Source: Gemmatimonas sp.
Lineage (GTDB): Bacteria; Gemmatimonadota; Gemmatimonadetes; Gemmatimonadales; Gemmatimonadaceae
Reading direction: 5' to 3'
Assembly (NCBI RefSeq): GCF_021298855.1
Contig: NZ_JAJTHI010000010.1
Location: 62,001 to 126,000 of the forward strand
Length of the DNA: 64,000 bases
A program made the translations under genes and the position numbers. Positions 24,944 to 32,858 of the stretch are shown here, one piece after another. Positions within the stretch are counted from its first letter, which is position 1, and the number at the start of each line of letters is the position of its first letter. Under the pieces are notes generated by a model. That model did no database searches, had not been told where the DNA came from, and was given only the letters and a program-made list of their open reading frames with translations.

Positions 24944-26289
24944 GTACCGTGAAGCGCCCCTATCAGGGCACGCACAAGGGCCCCGAGGTCACCGAATCGC
25001 GCACCGCGGCGGCACTCGTGCTGGCCGACCTGCGTGGTGGGCAGCTGCTTGACGCCAGCTTTGAACGCCGCACGACGCTGCTCGACGCGCGCGACCGCCG
25101 CTGGGTGCAGGAGCTCGTCTGGGGGATGCTGCGCACGCGCGCGCGGCTCGATGCCATCCTCGCCGACCGCGTACGGGGCGGCATCGCCAAACTCGATGCC
25201 GACGTGGCCGACCTGCTGCGCCTCGGCACCTACCAGCTGCTGCACATGGACAGCGTGCCGCCGTACGCCGCCATTGGCCAGACGGTGCAGCTGACCAAGC
25301 AGCGTCACGGCATCGGCGCCAGCACGCTGGCCAATGCCGTCCTGCGCCGCATCGATCGGGAGCGGGCGCACATCGAGCCGGTGGTTCCGGCCGACCCCCT
25401 CGACGCGCTCGCGCAGCAGTATTCGCACCCGCGCTGGGTGGTGCAGCGGTGGGCAGCACGATGGGGGCTGGACGACACCGCCCGGCTGCTGAGCGCCAAC
25501 AACACCCCGGGCGGCATCGTGCTGCGCCCGTACGGGATCGATCGGGCGCAGCTCGTGGCCCTGCTGGATGGCGCCGGCGTGGAGACCCACGAGGTCCCCG
25601 GCGTCCCCGATTCGGTCCGCCTGGCCGGCTCGGTGGCGCTCACCGAACTGGGCGCATTCAAGCAGGGGAACTGCTACGTGCAGGACCCGGCGGCAACGCT
25701 GGTGGTGCAGTATGCCCAGGTGGAGGCTGGCAGCGTGGTGGCCGACCTGTGCGCGGCGCCCGGCAGCAAGGCGCTCGAGCTGTCGCGACGCGCGGCCATG
25801 GTGATTGCGTCCGACCGGCACGGCGCCCGTGTCGATCGCATGCTCCACGGGTTCGGCCGGCTCGACGCCGATCGCCTGCAGGTCGTCATCGCCGACGCAA
25901 CGCAGCCGGCGATCGTGCCGGTGGATGCCGTGCTGGTGGATGTGCCCTGCACCGGCACCGGCACCTTTCGGCGGCACCCCGATGCGCGGTGGCGCCTGCG
26001 TGTGAGCGACTTCGCGGTGCTGGGAGCGCTGCAGAAGCGCATCCTGCGGGCAGCGGCCACCGTGGTGAAACCCGGCGGGCTGCTGGTATACAGCACCTGC
26101 TCGCTCGAGCTCGAGGAGAACGACGACCAGGTGGCGACCTTTCTGGCCGATCATCCGGAGTACTCCGTCGAACCCCCATCCCCGGGCACCGTGCCGGACG
26201 CCCTGCTCGACGGCGGGCTGCTGCGCGTCCTGCCGCATCGCCACGGATTTGATGGGGCCTTTGCCGCGCGACTGCGCAGGGCGGCCTGA
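24940..26289 (+). CDS. rsmB: 16S rRNA m5C967 methyltransferase (RsmB/Sun)
   Basis: The product is 449 aa. The N-terminal NusB-like RNA-binding domain covers ~15-150 (RRWVQELVWGMLRTRARLD, LRLGTYQLLHMDSVPPYAAI). The C-terminal SAM methyltransferase has DLCAAPGSKALEL as the SAM-binding motif, the catalytic-loop Cys in VDVPCTGTGTFRRHPD and the second catalytic Cys in VYSTCSLE. Both catalytic cysteines are present. The start overlaps fmt, and the stop overlaps the next ATG (TGATG). Confidence 0.95.
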   Translation: MSTVKRPYQGTHKGPEVTESRTAAALVLADLRGGQLLDASFERRTTLLDARDRRWVQELVWGMLRTRARLDAILADRVRGGIAKLDADVADLLRLGTYQLLHMDSVPPYAAIGQTVQLTKQRHGIGASTLANAVLRRIDRERAHIEPVVPADPLDALAQQYSHPRWVVQRWAARWGLDDTARLLSANNTPGGIVLRPYGIDRAQLVALLDGAGVETHEVPGVPDSVRLAGSVALTELGAFKQGNCYVQDPAATLVVQYAQVEAGSVVADLCAAPGSKALELSRRAAMVIASDRHGARVDRMLHGFGRLDADRLQVVIADATQPAIVPVDAVLVDVPCTGTGTFRRHPDARWRLRVSDFAVLGALQKRILRAAATVVKPGGLLVYSTCSLELEENDDQVATFLADHPEYSVEPPSPGTVPDALLDGGLLRVLPHRHGFDGAFAARLRRAA

Positions 26290-26807
26290 TGAACGCCACG
26301 CTCAAGCGCTGGGGGACGCGCGCCGTCATGGCCCTCCTGCTGGGCGGCGCGCTGGGTGCGGGCGCCGGCGTGTTCACGGTGAACCGGCTGGAGCCCGGGC
26401 GCGGCACCGGGGTAGATTCGCTGGCCGTGATGCTCGACAGCCTTGCGCGCGGGAATGTGCCGGCGGCGCGTGGTGCGGAGGGCGGGGAGGCGCCGAGCAA
26501 GAGCGCGGATGTCCCGGCTGACACCGCCCCCACCCCGCCCGCGGAAGTCGTGGCGGTGCCCGCACTCGAGGGGCTCGAGGAAGGCGCGGCGCGCAACGCG
26601 CTCCTCGACGCCGGGCTCGTGGTGGGGGAAATCGAATTCCGTGCCTCCTCCCGCCCGGCCGGCACCGTGCTGGCCTCGGTCCCGGCAGCCGGCGCCCAAC
26701 TTGCCCCCGAATCGCCGGTCACGCTCATCCTCAGCGACGGGCGCAGCACCGATCCGGATACGCTGGCGGTACCGGCACCGTCTTCTCCTTCGCCTTCTTC
26801 CTCATGA
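26289..26807 (+). CDS. Membrane-anchored single-PASTA-domain protein
   Basis: The product is 172 aa. One N-terminal membrane span (VMALLLGGALGAGAGVF) is followed by a low-complexity linker rich in Ala/Glu/Pro. A PASTA-like domain lies at ~88-150: VVAVPALEGLEEGAARNALLDAGL, then ASSRPAGTVLASVPAAGAQLAPESPVTLILS. It ends in a Ser/Pro tail. PASTA domains bind muropeptides or beta-lactam-like ligands in Ser/Thr kinases and PBPs; here there is no kinase or PBP domain. It overlaps rsmB by 1 nt and rpe by 4 nt, so it is firmly inside this operon. Role unknown; periplasmic peptidoglycan sensing is a guess. Confidence 0.85.
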   Translation: MNATLKRWGTRAVMALLLGGALGAGAGVFTVNRLEPGRGTGVDSLAVMLDSLARGNVPAARGAEGGEAPSKSADVPADTAPTPPAEVVAVPALEGLEEGAARNALLDAGLVVGEIEFRASSRPAGTVLASVPAAGAQLAPESPVTLILSDGRSTDPDTLAVPAPSSPSPSSS

Positions 26808-27469
26808 GCGTTCGCATCGCCCCGTCCGTCCTCAGCGCCGATTTCCGCAAACTCGGTGATGAGATTGCCATGTGTGAGGCCGGTGGTGCCGACTGGATCC
26901 ACGTGGACGTCATGGACGGCCGCTTCGTGCCCAACCTGTCGTTCGGCGTGAAGGTCATCGACGCGGTGAAGAAGAGCACCAGCAAGGTCGTGGACGTGCA
27001 CCTCATGGTGCTGGAGCCGGAGCACTACTTCGACGACTACGTGAAGGCCGGCGCCGACGTGCTCACCATTCACGCCGAAGCGGCGCCGCACCTCGATCGC
27101 CAGATCATGCGCATCAAGGAGCTGGGCGCCAAGGCGGGGGTGGCGCTCAACCCCGGTACGCCGCTCAGCGCGATCGAAGAGGTGGTGCACCTGCTCGACC
27201 TCGTGCTCATCATGAGCGTGAACCCGGGGTACGGCGGGCAGAAGTTCATCGACTATTCGGTGGACAAGATCGAACGGGCGCGCTTCCTGCTGGACCAGGC
27301 GCAGAGCCGCGCGGTACTGGAGGTGGATGGCGGCATTTCGCGCGACACCATTCAGGCGTGCTGGAAGGCGGGTGCCGATACCTTCGTGGCCGGCAACGCC
27401 ATTTTTGGTGCGGCCAATCCGCAGCAGGAAATCGCCGTGCTGCGCAACCTCTGCTCGGAAAACGTATGA
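26804..27469 (+). CDS. rpe: Ribulose-phosphate 3-epimerase
   Basis: The product is 221 aa, a TIM-barrel enzyme that interconverts ribulose-5-phosphate and xylulose-5-phosphate in the pentose phosphate pathway. Signatures are APSVLSADF, WIHVDVMDGRFVPNLSFG (metal-ligand His and catalytic Asp), VDVHLMV, MSVNPGYGGQKF and LEVDGGIS. It is flanked by 4-nt overlaps with the PASTA gene and the thioredoxin-like gene. Confidence 0.98.
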   Translation: MSVRIAPSVLSADFRKLGDEIAMCEAGGADWIHVDVMDGRFVPNLSFGVKVIDAVKKSTSKVVDVHLMVLEPEHYFDDYVKAGADVLTIHAEAAPHLDRQIMRIKELGAKAGVALNPGTPLSAIEEVVHLLDLVLIMSVNPGYGGQKFIDYSVDKIERARFLLDQAQSRAVLEVDGGISRDTIQACWKAGADTFVAGNAIFGAANPQQEIAVLRNLCSENV

Positions 27470-28017
27470 CGGCGAAGCAACAGTGGCTGGTGGTCCTGGG
27501 CATCGTGGCGCTGCTCGGTGGCGGCGCGTTCGCGGCGTCACATGTCCTCGAGGACGAACTCACGAGCATCACCATGGGCAGCGACGCCCCCGGGTTCGCT
27601 GCCGCCACGCTCGACACACCGCCGCGCATGAAGTCGCTCAGCGACTATCGTGGCGAGGTCGTGGTGCTCAACATCTGGGCCACCTGGTGCATTCCCTGCC
27701 GCACCGAGATGCCCAGCATGGAGAAGCTGTTCAAGGAGCTTGGCCCCAAGGGGCTCAAGATGGTCGCCGTGAGCGTGGACAACGCCGGTGAGGAACAGAA
27801 GATCCGCGATTTCGTGAAGGAGTACGGGCTCACCTTCGAGGTGCTGCACGATGCGGCCGGCAGCATTCAAAGCATTTATCGCACGACCGGTGTCCCGGAG
27901 ACCTTCGTCCTCGACCGCGACGGCGTGATTCGCAAGAAATGGATCGGCGCCGACGATTGGGCGTCCGAGGGCAACCGCCGCCTGCTCGAACAGCTGCTCG
28001 CGCAGCCCAAGTCGTAA
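27466..28017 (+). CDS. TlpA/ResA-like periplasmic thioredoxin
   Basis: The product is 183 aa. An N-terminal membrane anchor (LVVLGIVALLGGGAFAA) puts the thioredoxin fold in the periplasm. The redox site is WCIPC in LNIWATWCIPCRTEMP, the cis-Pro loop is TGVPETFVLD, and the AhpC/TSA-like insertion typical of TlpA/ResA is present. Relatives reduce apocytochrome c or act on other envelope disulfides. The window also encodes c-type cytochromes, but there is no maturation operon beside this gene. The ATG at 27466 overlaps the rpe stop. Confidence 0.93.
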   Translation: MTAKQQWLVVLGIVALLGGGAFAASHVLEDELTSITMGSDAPGFAAATLDTPPRMKSLSDYRGEVVVLNIWATWCIPCRTEMPSMEKLFKELGPKGLKMVAVSVDNAGEEQKIRDFVKEYGLTFEVLHDAAGSIQSIYRTTGVPETFVLDRDGVIRKKWIGADDWASEGNRRLLEQLLAQPKS

Positions 28018-28031
28018 GCGGCCAGCCTTCC

Positions 28032-29111
28032 GTGCGCGTCCTCGGCATCGAGACCTCGTGCGACGAAACGTCGGCGGCGGTGGTGAGCGGCACGCCCACG
28101 GCAATGGTGATCGAGTCGCTGGTCATTCTGTCGCAGGACGTGCACCGCCTCTTCGGTGGCGTGGTGCCGGAGATTGCCAGTCGCCAGCACCTCACCGGCA
28201 TCGTGCCGGCGGTGGACGCGGCGCTGCATGACGCCGGGGTGTCGCCCGGCGATCTCGATGCCATCGCGGTGACGTACGCCCCGGGGCTCGTGGGCGCGCT
28301 GCTGGTAGGCACGAGCTACGCCAAGGCCTTCGCGTACGCGCACGACGTGCCGGTGGTGCCGGTGCATCACCTCGAGGGGCATCTCTTTGCCACGCTGCTC
28401 GAGCACGAGCAGGCGGCGCCGCCCTTCACCGCGCTGCTGGTGAGCGGCGGACACACCCTGCTGCTCGACGTGCCCGCCTGGGGGCGCTACACGCTGCTGG
28501 GGCAGACGCGCGACGATGCCGCCGGCGAAGCCTTCGACAAGGTGGCCAAGCTGCTGGGGCTGCCCTATCCCGGTGGGCGTCCCATCGAACAGCTGGCCGC
28601 GATGGCCGACCGCCCTGAGCACGGACACGCGCACTACTTCGCGCGCCCCATGCTGCGTCGGCGCGCCGTGGTGACCGACGAGGACTACTACGACTGCTCG
28701 TTCAGTGGCCTCAAGACGGCTGTCCTGCACGCCGTGCGCAAGGCCGAGCAGGCCGGCACGCTGGAGCAGGATCGCGCCAGTATCGCGCGCGGCTTCCAGG
28801 ACGCGGTCATCGACACGCTCGGCGAAAAGGTCTATCGGGCCGCCAAGGCCCATCGGCGGGGCCGGGTGGTCCTGGGGGGCGGCGTGGCGTGCAACGGCGC
28901 GCTGCAGCAGGCCATACGGGACCGCTTTGCCGGGCGCGGTGGTGTGGTGTTTGCGCCGTCGCCGCGTCTCGCCACCGACAATGCCGCCATGATTGCCGCC
29001 GCGGGGCTCTTCCGGGCCGCGCAGGGCGAACGGGGCGCCCCGACCTTCACCGCCGTGGCCTCGATGCCCCTCCCGGGGCTGGTCGCCGACCGGCATGCCG
29101 CCGCGGACTGA
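28032..29111 (+). CDS. tsaD: tRNA N6-threonylcarbamoyladenosine transferase TsaD
   Basis: The product is 359 aa (GTG start) and transfers threonylcarbamoyl to A37 of ANN-decoding tRNAs with TsaB/TsaE. The ASKHA-fold motifs are clear: VLGIETSCDETSAAVV, the metal-binding VHHLEGHLFA, LLVSGGHTLLL, GEAFDKVAKLLGLPYPGG, and GGVACNGALQ. An upstream frame extension to 27939 overlaps the thioredoxin gene and adds no homology. tsaB and tsaE are not in the window. lgt follows 12 nt later with its own promoter. Confidence 0.97.
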   Translation: MRVLGIETSCDETSAAVVSGTPTAMVIESLVILSQDVHRLFGGVVPEIASRQHLTGIVPAVDAALHDAGVSPGDLDAIAVTYAPGLVGALLVGTSYAKAFAYAHDVPVVPVHHLEGHLFATLLEHEQAAPPFTALLVSGGHTLLLDVPAWGRYTLLGQTRDDAAGEAFDKVAKLLGLPYPGGRPIEQLAAMADRPEHGHAHYFARPMLRRRAVVTDEDYYDCSFSGLKTAVLHAVRKAEQAGTLEQDRASIARGFQDAVIDTLGEKVYRAAKAHRRGRVVLGGGVACNGALQQAIRDRFAGRGGVVFAPSPRLATDNAAMIAAAGLFRAAQGERGAPTFTAVASMPLPGLVADRHAAAD

Positions 29112-29112
29112 G

Positions 29113-29123
29113 TACTTTTGAGC
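29113..29123 (+). promoter_or_regulatory. Leaderless-type promoter of lgt
   Basis: TACTTT starts 2 nt after the tsaD stop, followed by TGAGC and the ATG at 29124. With its flank it reads TACTTTTG. It therefore starts an independent lgt transcript inside the gene cluster. Confidence 0.65.
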
Positions 29124-29951
29124 ATGCTTTCTCCCATTGTGCACCATCCCGCGAATTTCCAGCTCGGCCCGCTCGAGGTCACCGGTTTCGGCCTCGCGGT
29201 GCTGGCGGCGTTCGCCGTCTCGCAGATCATCTGCCAGCGGGAGCTGTGGCGTCGCGGCCATGACGTGGAGGCGGACGCCATCCCCGACATCGTGCTCGCC
29301 GCGCTGCTGGGGACCTTGATCGGCGCGAAGACCTACTACGTGGTGCTGACGGGCGACCCGGGGGCGTTCTTCAGTCGCGGAGGGTTCGTGTTCTGGGGCG
29401 GCTTCATGGGGTCGGTGGCGCTCTGCTGGGCGGTCATCCGGTACAAGAAGCTCAACTTCCTGCGCATCGCCGATGTGGCGGGGATCGCCATTGCCGCCGG
29501 CTACGCGGTAGGACGCACGGGGTGCTGGGCGGTAGGCGACGACTACGGGCGGCCGTGGAACGGTTTCCTGGCCACGCAGTTCCCCGAGGGGGCGCCGCCG
29601 AGCACGGTGAGCGTGATGAGTTCGCAGTTCGGCGTGAGCTTCCCCGCCGGAACGAACTCCGCCGATGTCGTGGCCGTACATCCCACGCAGCTCTACGAGA
29701 CGCTGATGGGATTCATCATGTTCGTGGTGCTGTGGCGTTTCCGCGCGCACACGCACCGCGAAGGGTGGCTCTTTGGTCTGTACTGCGTGGTGGCGGGGAT
29801 CGAGCGCTTCATCGTGGAGTTTTTTCGCGCCAAGGATGACACGCTCACGTTCGGCCTGACGACCGCCCAGATCATTGCCCTGACGATCTTCACGATTGGC
29901 GTGGGGCTGTTGGTGGGGCGCCGGGGGCCGGGGACCGCCGCGACGGCCTGA
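29124..29951 (+). CDS. lgt: Prolipoprotein diacylglyceryl transferase (divergent)
   Basis: The product is 275 aa, a seven-span inner-membrane enzyme that attaches diacylglycerol to the lipobox Cys of prolipoproteins. Family landmarks are HHPANFQLGPLEVTGFGLAV, GGFVFWGGFMGS, VAVHPTQLYE and ERFIVEFFRAKDD. The usual GRxGNFxNGE signature reads GRTGCWAVGDDYG: the essential Arg is kept, but Asn is Cys and the last residues differ. I still favour Lgt because several other predicted lipoproteins are encoded here. The ATG at 29124 is preferred to the TTG at 29118, which lies in the -10 region. Confidence 0.88.
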   Translation: MLSPIVHHPANFQLGPLEVTGFGLAVLAAFAVSQIICQRELWRRGHDVEADAIPDIVLAALLGTLIGAKTYYVVLTGDPGAFFSRGGFVFWGGFMGSVALCWAVIRYKKLNFLRIADVAGIAIAAGYAVGRTGCWAVGDDYGRPWNGFLATQFPEGAPPSTVSVMSSQFGVSFPAGTNSADVVAVHPTQLYETLMGFIMFVVLWRFRAHTHREGWLFGLYCVVAGIERFIVEFFRAKDDTLTFGLTTAQIIALTIFTIGVGLLVGRRGPGTAATA

Positions 29952-30018
29952 GGTGGTTCGGCGAGGGGGTTCAACGGCAGACGAGGGAGGGAGGTCTCGA
30001 GACGCCTCCGCCACCTCA
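29949..30018 (+). terminator. Nested hairpin region after lgt
   Basis: TGAGGTGG (29949-29956, including the lgt stop) pairs with CCACCTCA (30011-30018). Inside it, GGAGG (29990-29994) pairs with CCTCC (30005-30009) around a GTCTCGAGAC palindrome. This could end the lgt transcript before the feo promoter. No U-tract. Confidence 0.45.
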
Positions 30019-30040
30019 ATCCCGACGCCCCTATTCCCCA

Positions 30041-30070
30041 TTGCGCCGAGAACGCCGAGTCGTGTATACT
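30041..30070 (+). promoter_or_regulatory. Promoter of the feoAB operon
   Basis: TTGCGC (30041-30046), an 18-bp spacer, and TATACT (30065-30070). The -10 overlaps an inverted repeat, GTGTAT (30062-30067) with ATACAC (30074-30079). The leader to the feoA GTG is about 30 nt. Confidence 0.6.
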
Positions 30071-30083
30071 CAAATACACCGTT

Positions 30084-30098
30084 TGAGAACCATTCTCA
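30084..30098. promoter_or_regulatory. Fur-like operator (7-1-7 palindrome) before feoA
   Basis: TGAGAAC-C-ATTCTCA compares with the Fur consensus TGATAAT-N-ATTATCA: 11 of 14 arm positions agree, and the TGAGAA...TTCTCA arms are perfectly symmetric. It lies just after the predicted transcription start, where a bound repressor would block initiation when iron is sufficient. Confidence 0.7.
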
Positions 30099-30107
30099 TC
30101 TACTCCT

Positions 30108-30392
30108 GTGCGCTCGGTCTCCCTTCCTACGCTCCAGCCTGCTGACACTGCGCCGCGCACAACCTGCGCGCTGAGCGCCTGTCGCGCCGGAACCCGCGCC
30201 ACCGTAGTCGATATCGAGTGCTCCGGCGACGAGGCGTGCCGCCTGCGCGCGCTTGGCTTCTGCGAAGGGACCGCCGTCAACATCATCGACGCGCGCGACG
30301 CCATGCTCCTCGAGGTGCGCGGGACCCGGCTCGCCCTCGGGTCGGCCCTCACGGCGGGGATCACCGTGCAGCCGGTCGCCGCGCGAGCCTGA
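30108..30392 (+). CDS. feoA: Ferrous iron transport protein FeoA
   Basis: The product is 94 aa (GTG start), a small cytoplasmic SH3-like protein that assists FeoB. The FeoA pattern is present: GTRATVVDIECSGDEACRLRALGFCEGTAVNII, then DAMLLEVRGTRLALGSALTAGITV. The N-terminal ~25 residues are not conserved in the family. It follows the predicted promoter and Fur-like box directly and precedes feoB by 55 nt. No Shine-Dalgarno site is evident. Confidence 0.93.
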   Translation: MRSVSLPTLQPADTAPRTTCALSACRAGTRATVVDIECSGDEACRLRALGFCEGTAVNIIDARDAMLLEVRGTRLALGSALTAGITVQPVAARA

Positions 30393-30447
30393 GCCCGCGC
30401 AACTGGCTCCGGCGGGCGCACCGCGCCGCTGCCTCGAGCTGAACGCG

Positions 30448-32658
30448 ATGACCGCCCGTGACCCCATGACGATGATTCCGCCCGCGCCAGCCGACCAGGC
30501 GCCCGAGAGCGGGCGGGCTGGCCTCCGCGATGCCTCGCGTGCGCACCCTGACGCGCTCCTGCGGGTCGCCATCATCGGCAATCCGAACACCGGCAAGACC
30601 ACGCTCTTCAACGCCCTCACCGGGCTTCGGCAGCGCGTGGGCAACTTTGCCGGAGTCACCGTCGAGCGGGTCGAAGGGAGCGTCAAGGGCCCCGATGGCC
30701 ATCGGTTCACCGTACTCGACCTGCCCGGCAGCTACTCGCTCTCCGCCGGCTCGCCCGATGAGCAGGTGGCGCTCGAAGTCCTGCTCCACCGCGACAGCGA
30801 CCGCTGGACGCCGGACGTCGTCCTGGTGGTCGTGGACGCCGTGCACCTCGAGCGCAATCTGTTCCTCACGAGCCAAGTGCTCGAGTTGGGCATTCCGGTC
30901 GTCGTCGCCCTCAATCAGTACGACGTGGCAGAAGACGAGGGGATCGCCATTGATGTCCCCGAGCTGATTCACGCCCTGGGCGTGCCCATCGTGCCCACGG
31001 TGGCCAAGCGCGGCGAAGGATTGGATCCCCTCAAACGGGCGCTCCTCACCGCGGCCACCCTCCCGCCACCGCAGCGCCGCTTCACGCTTCCGGCGGACGT
31101 GCGCGATGCCCTGGAGCCGCTCACGACCTGCCTCACCGACGCCGGACTCGCTCGCAGTGCCGCGGGGATGGAAGCACTGCGCCTGCTGAGCGTCCAGAAG
31201 TCCGAAGCCCACCTGGCCACCGTGCCCCGCCTTGAGGCCGAGGTACAGAACGCCATCGCCGCGCTCAGGAATCGTGGGTATCAGCCCAGCCGCCTGGAGA
31301 GCGAGCTGCGCTACGCCTGGATTGCCGAGGTGATCGAGCGCACCGTGTCGCGGCCGCGCTCGATAAAGCAGAACCTCAGCGATCGTATCGATCGGGTCGT
31401 GCTGCATCGGGTGCTGGGCCCGCTGATCTTTCTCCTGCTCATGGCCGTCGTCTTCCAGTCGGTGTTCTCGTGGGCGGCACCGCTCATGGACGGCATCGAG
31501 GTGCTCATCGGAGCCCTGGGCGGCGCCGTGGGTGATCGCATGGCCGACGGCGATCTCAAATCGCTGGTGGTGGACGGCGTGTTCGGCGGCGTGGGGTCGG
31601 TCCTCGTGTTCCTGCCGCAGATCGCCATCCTCTTCGCGTTCATCACCCTGCTCGAACACTCCGGGTACATGGCGCGTGCGGCGTTCCTCATGGATCGCGT
31701 CATGCGGACGGTGGGACTGCATGGCAAGAGCTTCATTCCCATGCTGTCGGGCTACGCCTGTGCCGTGCCCGGCGTCATGGCGACGCGGACCATCGAGGAC
31801 CCCAAGGACCGACTCGCCACCATCATGGTGGTGCCACTCATGAGCTGCTCGGCGCGGCTGCCGGTGTACACGCTGCTGATCGGCGCCTTCGTGCCGGCCA
31901 CCGCACTGCTGCCGGGGCTGACGCTGCAGGGGGCGACGATGCTGGGCATGTATCTGCTCGGCACGGTGACCGCGCTGGTGGTGGCGGCGATCTTCAAGCG
32001 GACGCTGCTCAAGGGGCCGGTGCGGCCCATGATCCTCGAGCTGCCCCCGTATCGACTGCCCAGTGCCTGGTCGCTGCTGGTCAGCGTGGCACAGCGCTGT
32101 CAGCTGTTCCTGCGCCGCGCCGGCACCGTCATTCTGGCGCTCAGCATCGTGCTCTGGGCCATGGCCACGTACCCGCGCTCCGTCGTGGATCCGTCGCTCC
32201 CCGACGTCGCCCGGCAGGAACGGCAGCTGCAGGGATCGGTGCTGGGGCAGATCGGACAGGCCATCGAACCCGTGGTGCGCCCGTTGGGGTACGATTGGAA
32301 GATCGGCGTGAGCATCGCCGCCAGCTTCGCGGCCCGCGAGGTGTTCGTGTCCACCATGGGCACGATTTACGGCGTGGGCGGAGAGAACGAAGCGGCGCTG
32401 ACCGAGAAGCTGCAGACCGAAACGCATCCGACGACCGGCGCACGCGTGTACACCCCGCTGGTGGCGATCGGTTTGATGGTCTTCTACGTGTTCGCGCTCA
32501 TGTGCATCAGCACCGTCGCCGTCACCGTGCGCGAAGCCGGTGGCGGCGCACTGGGATGGAAGTGGGCATCGATTCAGTTCGCGTACATGCTCGTCCTGGC
32601 GTACGGCGCCGCGTGGATCGTGTACGCCGGTGGTCGGGCGCTGGGCTTCGGAGGCTGA
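30448..32658 (+). CDS. feoB: Ferrous iron transporter FeoB
   Basis: The product is 736 aa, the inner-membrane Fe(II) importer. Residues ~38-200 are the GTPase domain: G1 GNPNTGKTT (44-52), G2 region VGNFAGVTVE, G3 DLPGSYSL, G4 NQYD. A helical GDI domain follows, then the membrane part with two Gate segments (FIPMLSGYACAVPGVMATRTI and SIAASFAAREVFVSTMGTIYG). The conserved Gate cysteine is present in GYACAVPG. An N-terminal extension of ~38 residues precedes the G domain. The ATG at 30448 is chosen over longer frames that overlap feoA. Confidence 0.97.
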   Translation: MTARDPMTMIPPAPADQAPESGRAGLRDASRAHPDALLRVAIIGNPNTGKTTLFNALTGLRQRVGNFAGVTVERVEGSVKGPDGHRFTVLDLPGSYSLSAGSPDEQVALEVLLHRDSDRWTPDVVLVVVDAVHLERNLFLTSQVLELGIPVVVALNQYDVAEDEGIAIDVPELIHALGVPIVPTVAKRGEGLDPLKRALLTAATLPPPQRRFTLPADVRDALEPLTTCLTDAGLARSAAGMEALRLLSVQKSEAHLATVPRLEAEVQNAIAALRNRGYQPSRLESELRYAWIAEVIERTVSRPRSIKQNLSDRIDRVVLHRVLGPLIFLLLMAVVFQSVFSWAAPLMDGIEVLIGALGGAVGDRMADGDLKSLVVDGVFGGVGSVLVFLPQIAILFAFITLLEHSGYMARAAFLMDRVMRTVGLHGKSFIPMLSGYACAVPGVMATRTIEDPKDRLATIMVVPLMSCSARLPVYTLLIGAFVPATALLPGLTLQGATMLGMYLLGTVTALVVAAIFKRTLLKGPVRPMILELPPYRLPSAWSLLVSVAQRCQLFLRRAGTVILALSIVLWAMATYPRSVVDPSLPDVARQERQLQGSVLGQIGQAIEPVVRPLGYDWKIGVSIAASFAAREVFVSTMGTIYGVGGENEAALTEKLQTETHPTTGARVYTPLVAIGLMVFYVFALMCISTVAVTVREAGGGALGWKWASIQFAYMLVLAYGAAWIVYAGGRALGFGG

Positions 32659-32663
32659 CGACG

Positions 32664-32801
32664 ATGACGACCGAGAGCGTGGTGGTATGGCTCATCGTGG
32701 CCGGCGCGCTGGGCTACGTGGGGCGCATGGTCTGGCGTGCCACGGCGGCGGCGCGCCAGCCGAAGAACGGGTGCGGGTCCGACTGCGGCTGCGGCCACTG
32801 A
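32664..32801 (+). CDS. FeoB-associated Cys-rich membrane protein
   Basis: The product is 45 aa. One membrane span (VVVWLIVAGALGYVGRMVW) is followed by a short basic stretch and a Cys/Gly/His tail (NGCGSDCGCGH) that could bind metal. This is the architecture of the small FeoB-associated proteins that replace FeoC in many bacteria. It begins 5 nt after the feoB stop, so it is part of the operon. Confidence 0.85.
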   Translation: MTTESVVVWLIVAGALGYVGRMVWRATAAARQPKNGCGSDCGCGH

Positions 32802-32812
32802 GCCACCCCGCC

Positions 32813-32856
32813 GGCGCGCGCGCCGCAGCAGCGTGCGCCGCAGCAGCGCGCGCCGC
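32813..32856. repeat. 15-bp repeat and GC palindrome between convergent genes
   Basis: A 15-bp unit (CGCGCCGCAGCAGCG type) occurs ~2.5 times at 32819-32856. A 12-bp self-complementary GGCGCGCGCGCC lies at 32813-32824. It separates the feo operon from the convergent gene at 32859 and may act as a bidirectional terminator. Confidence 0.6.
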
Positions 32857-32858
32857 GC

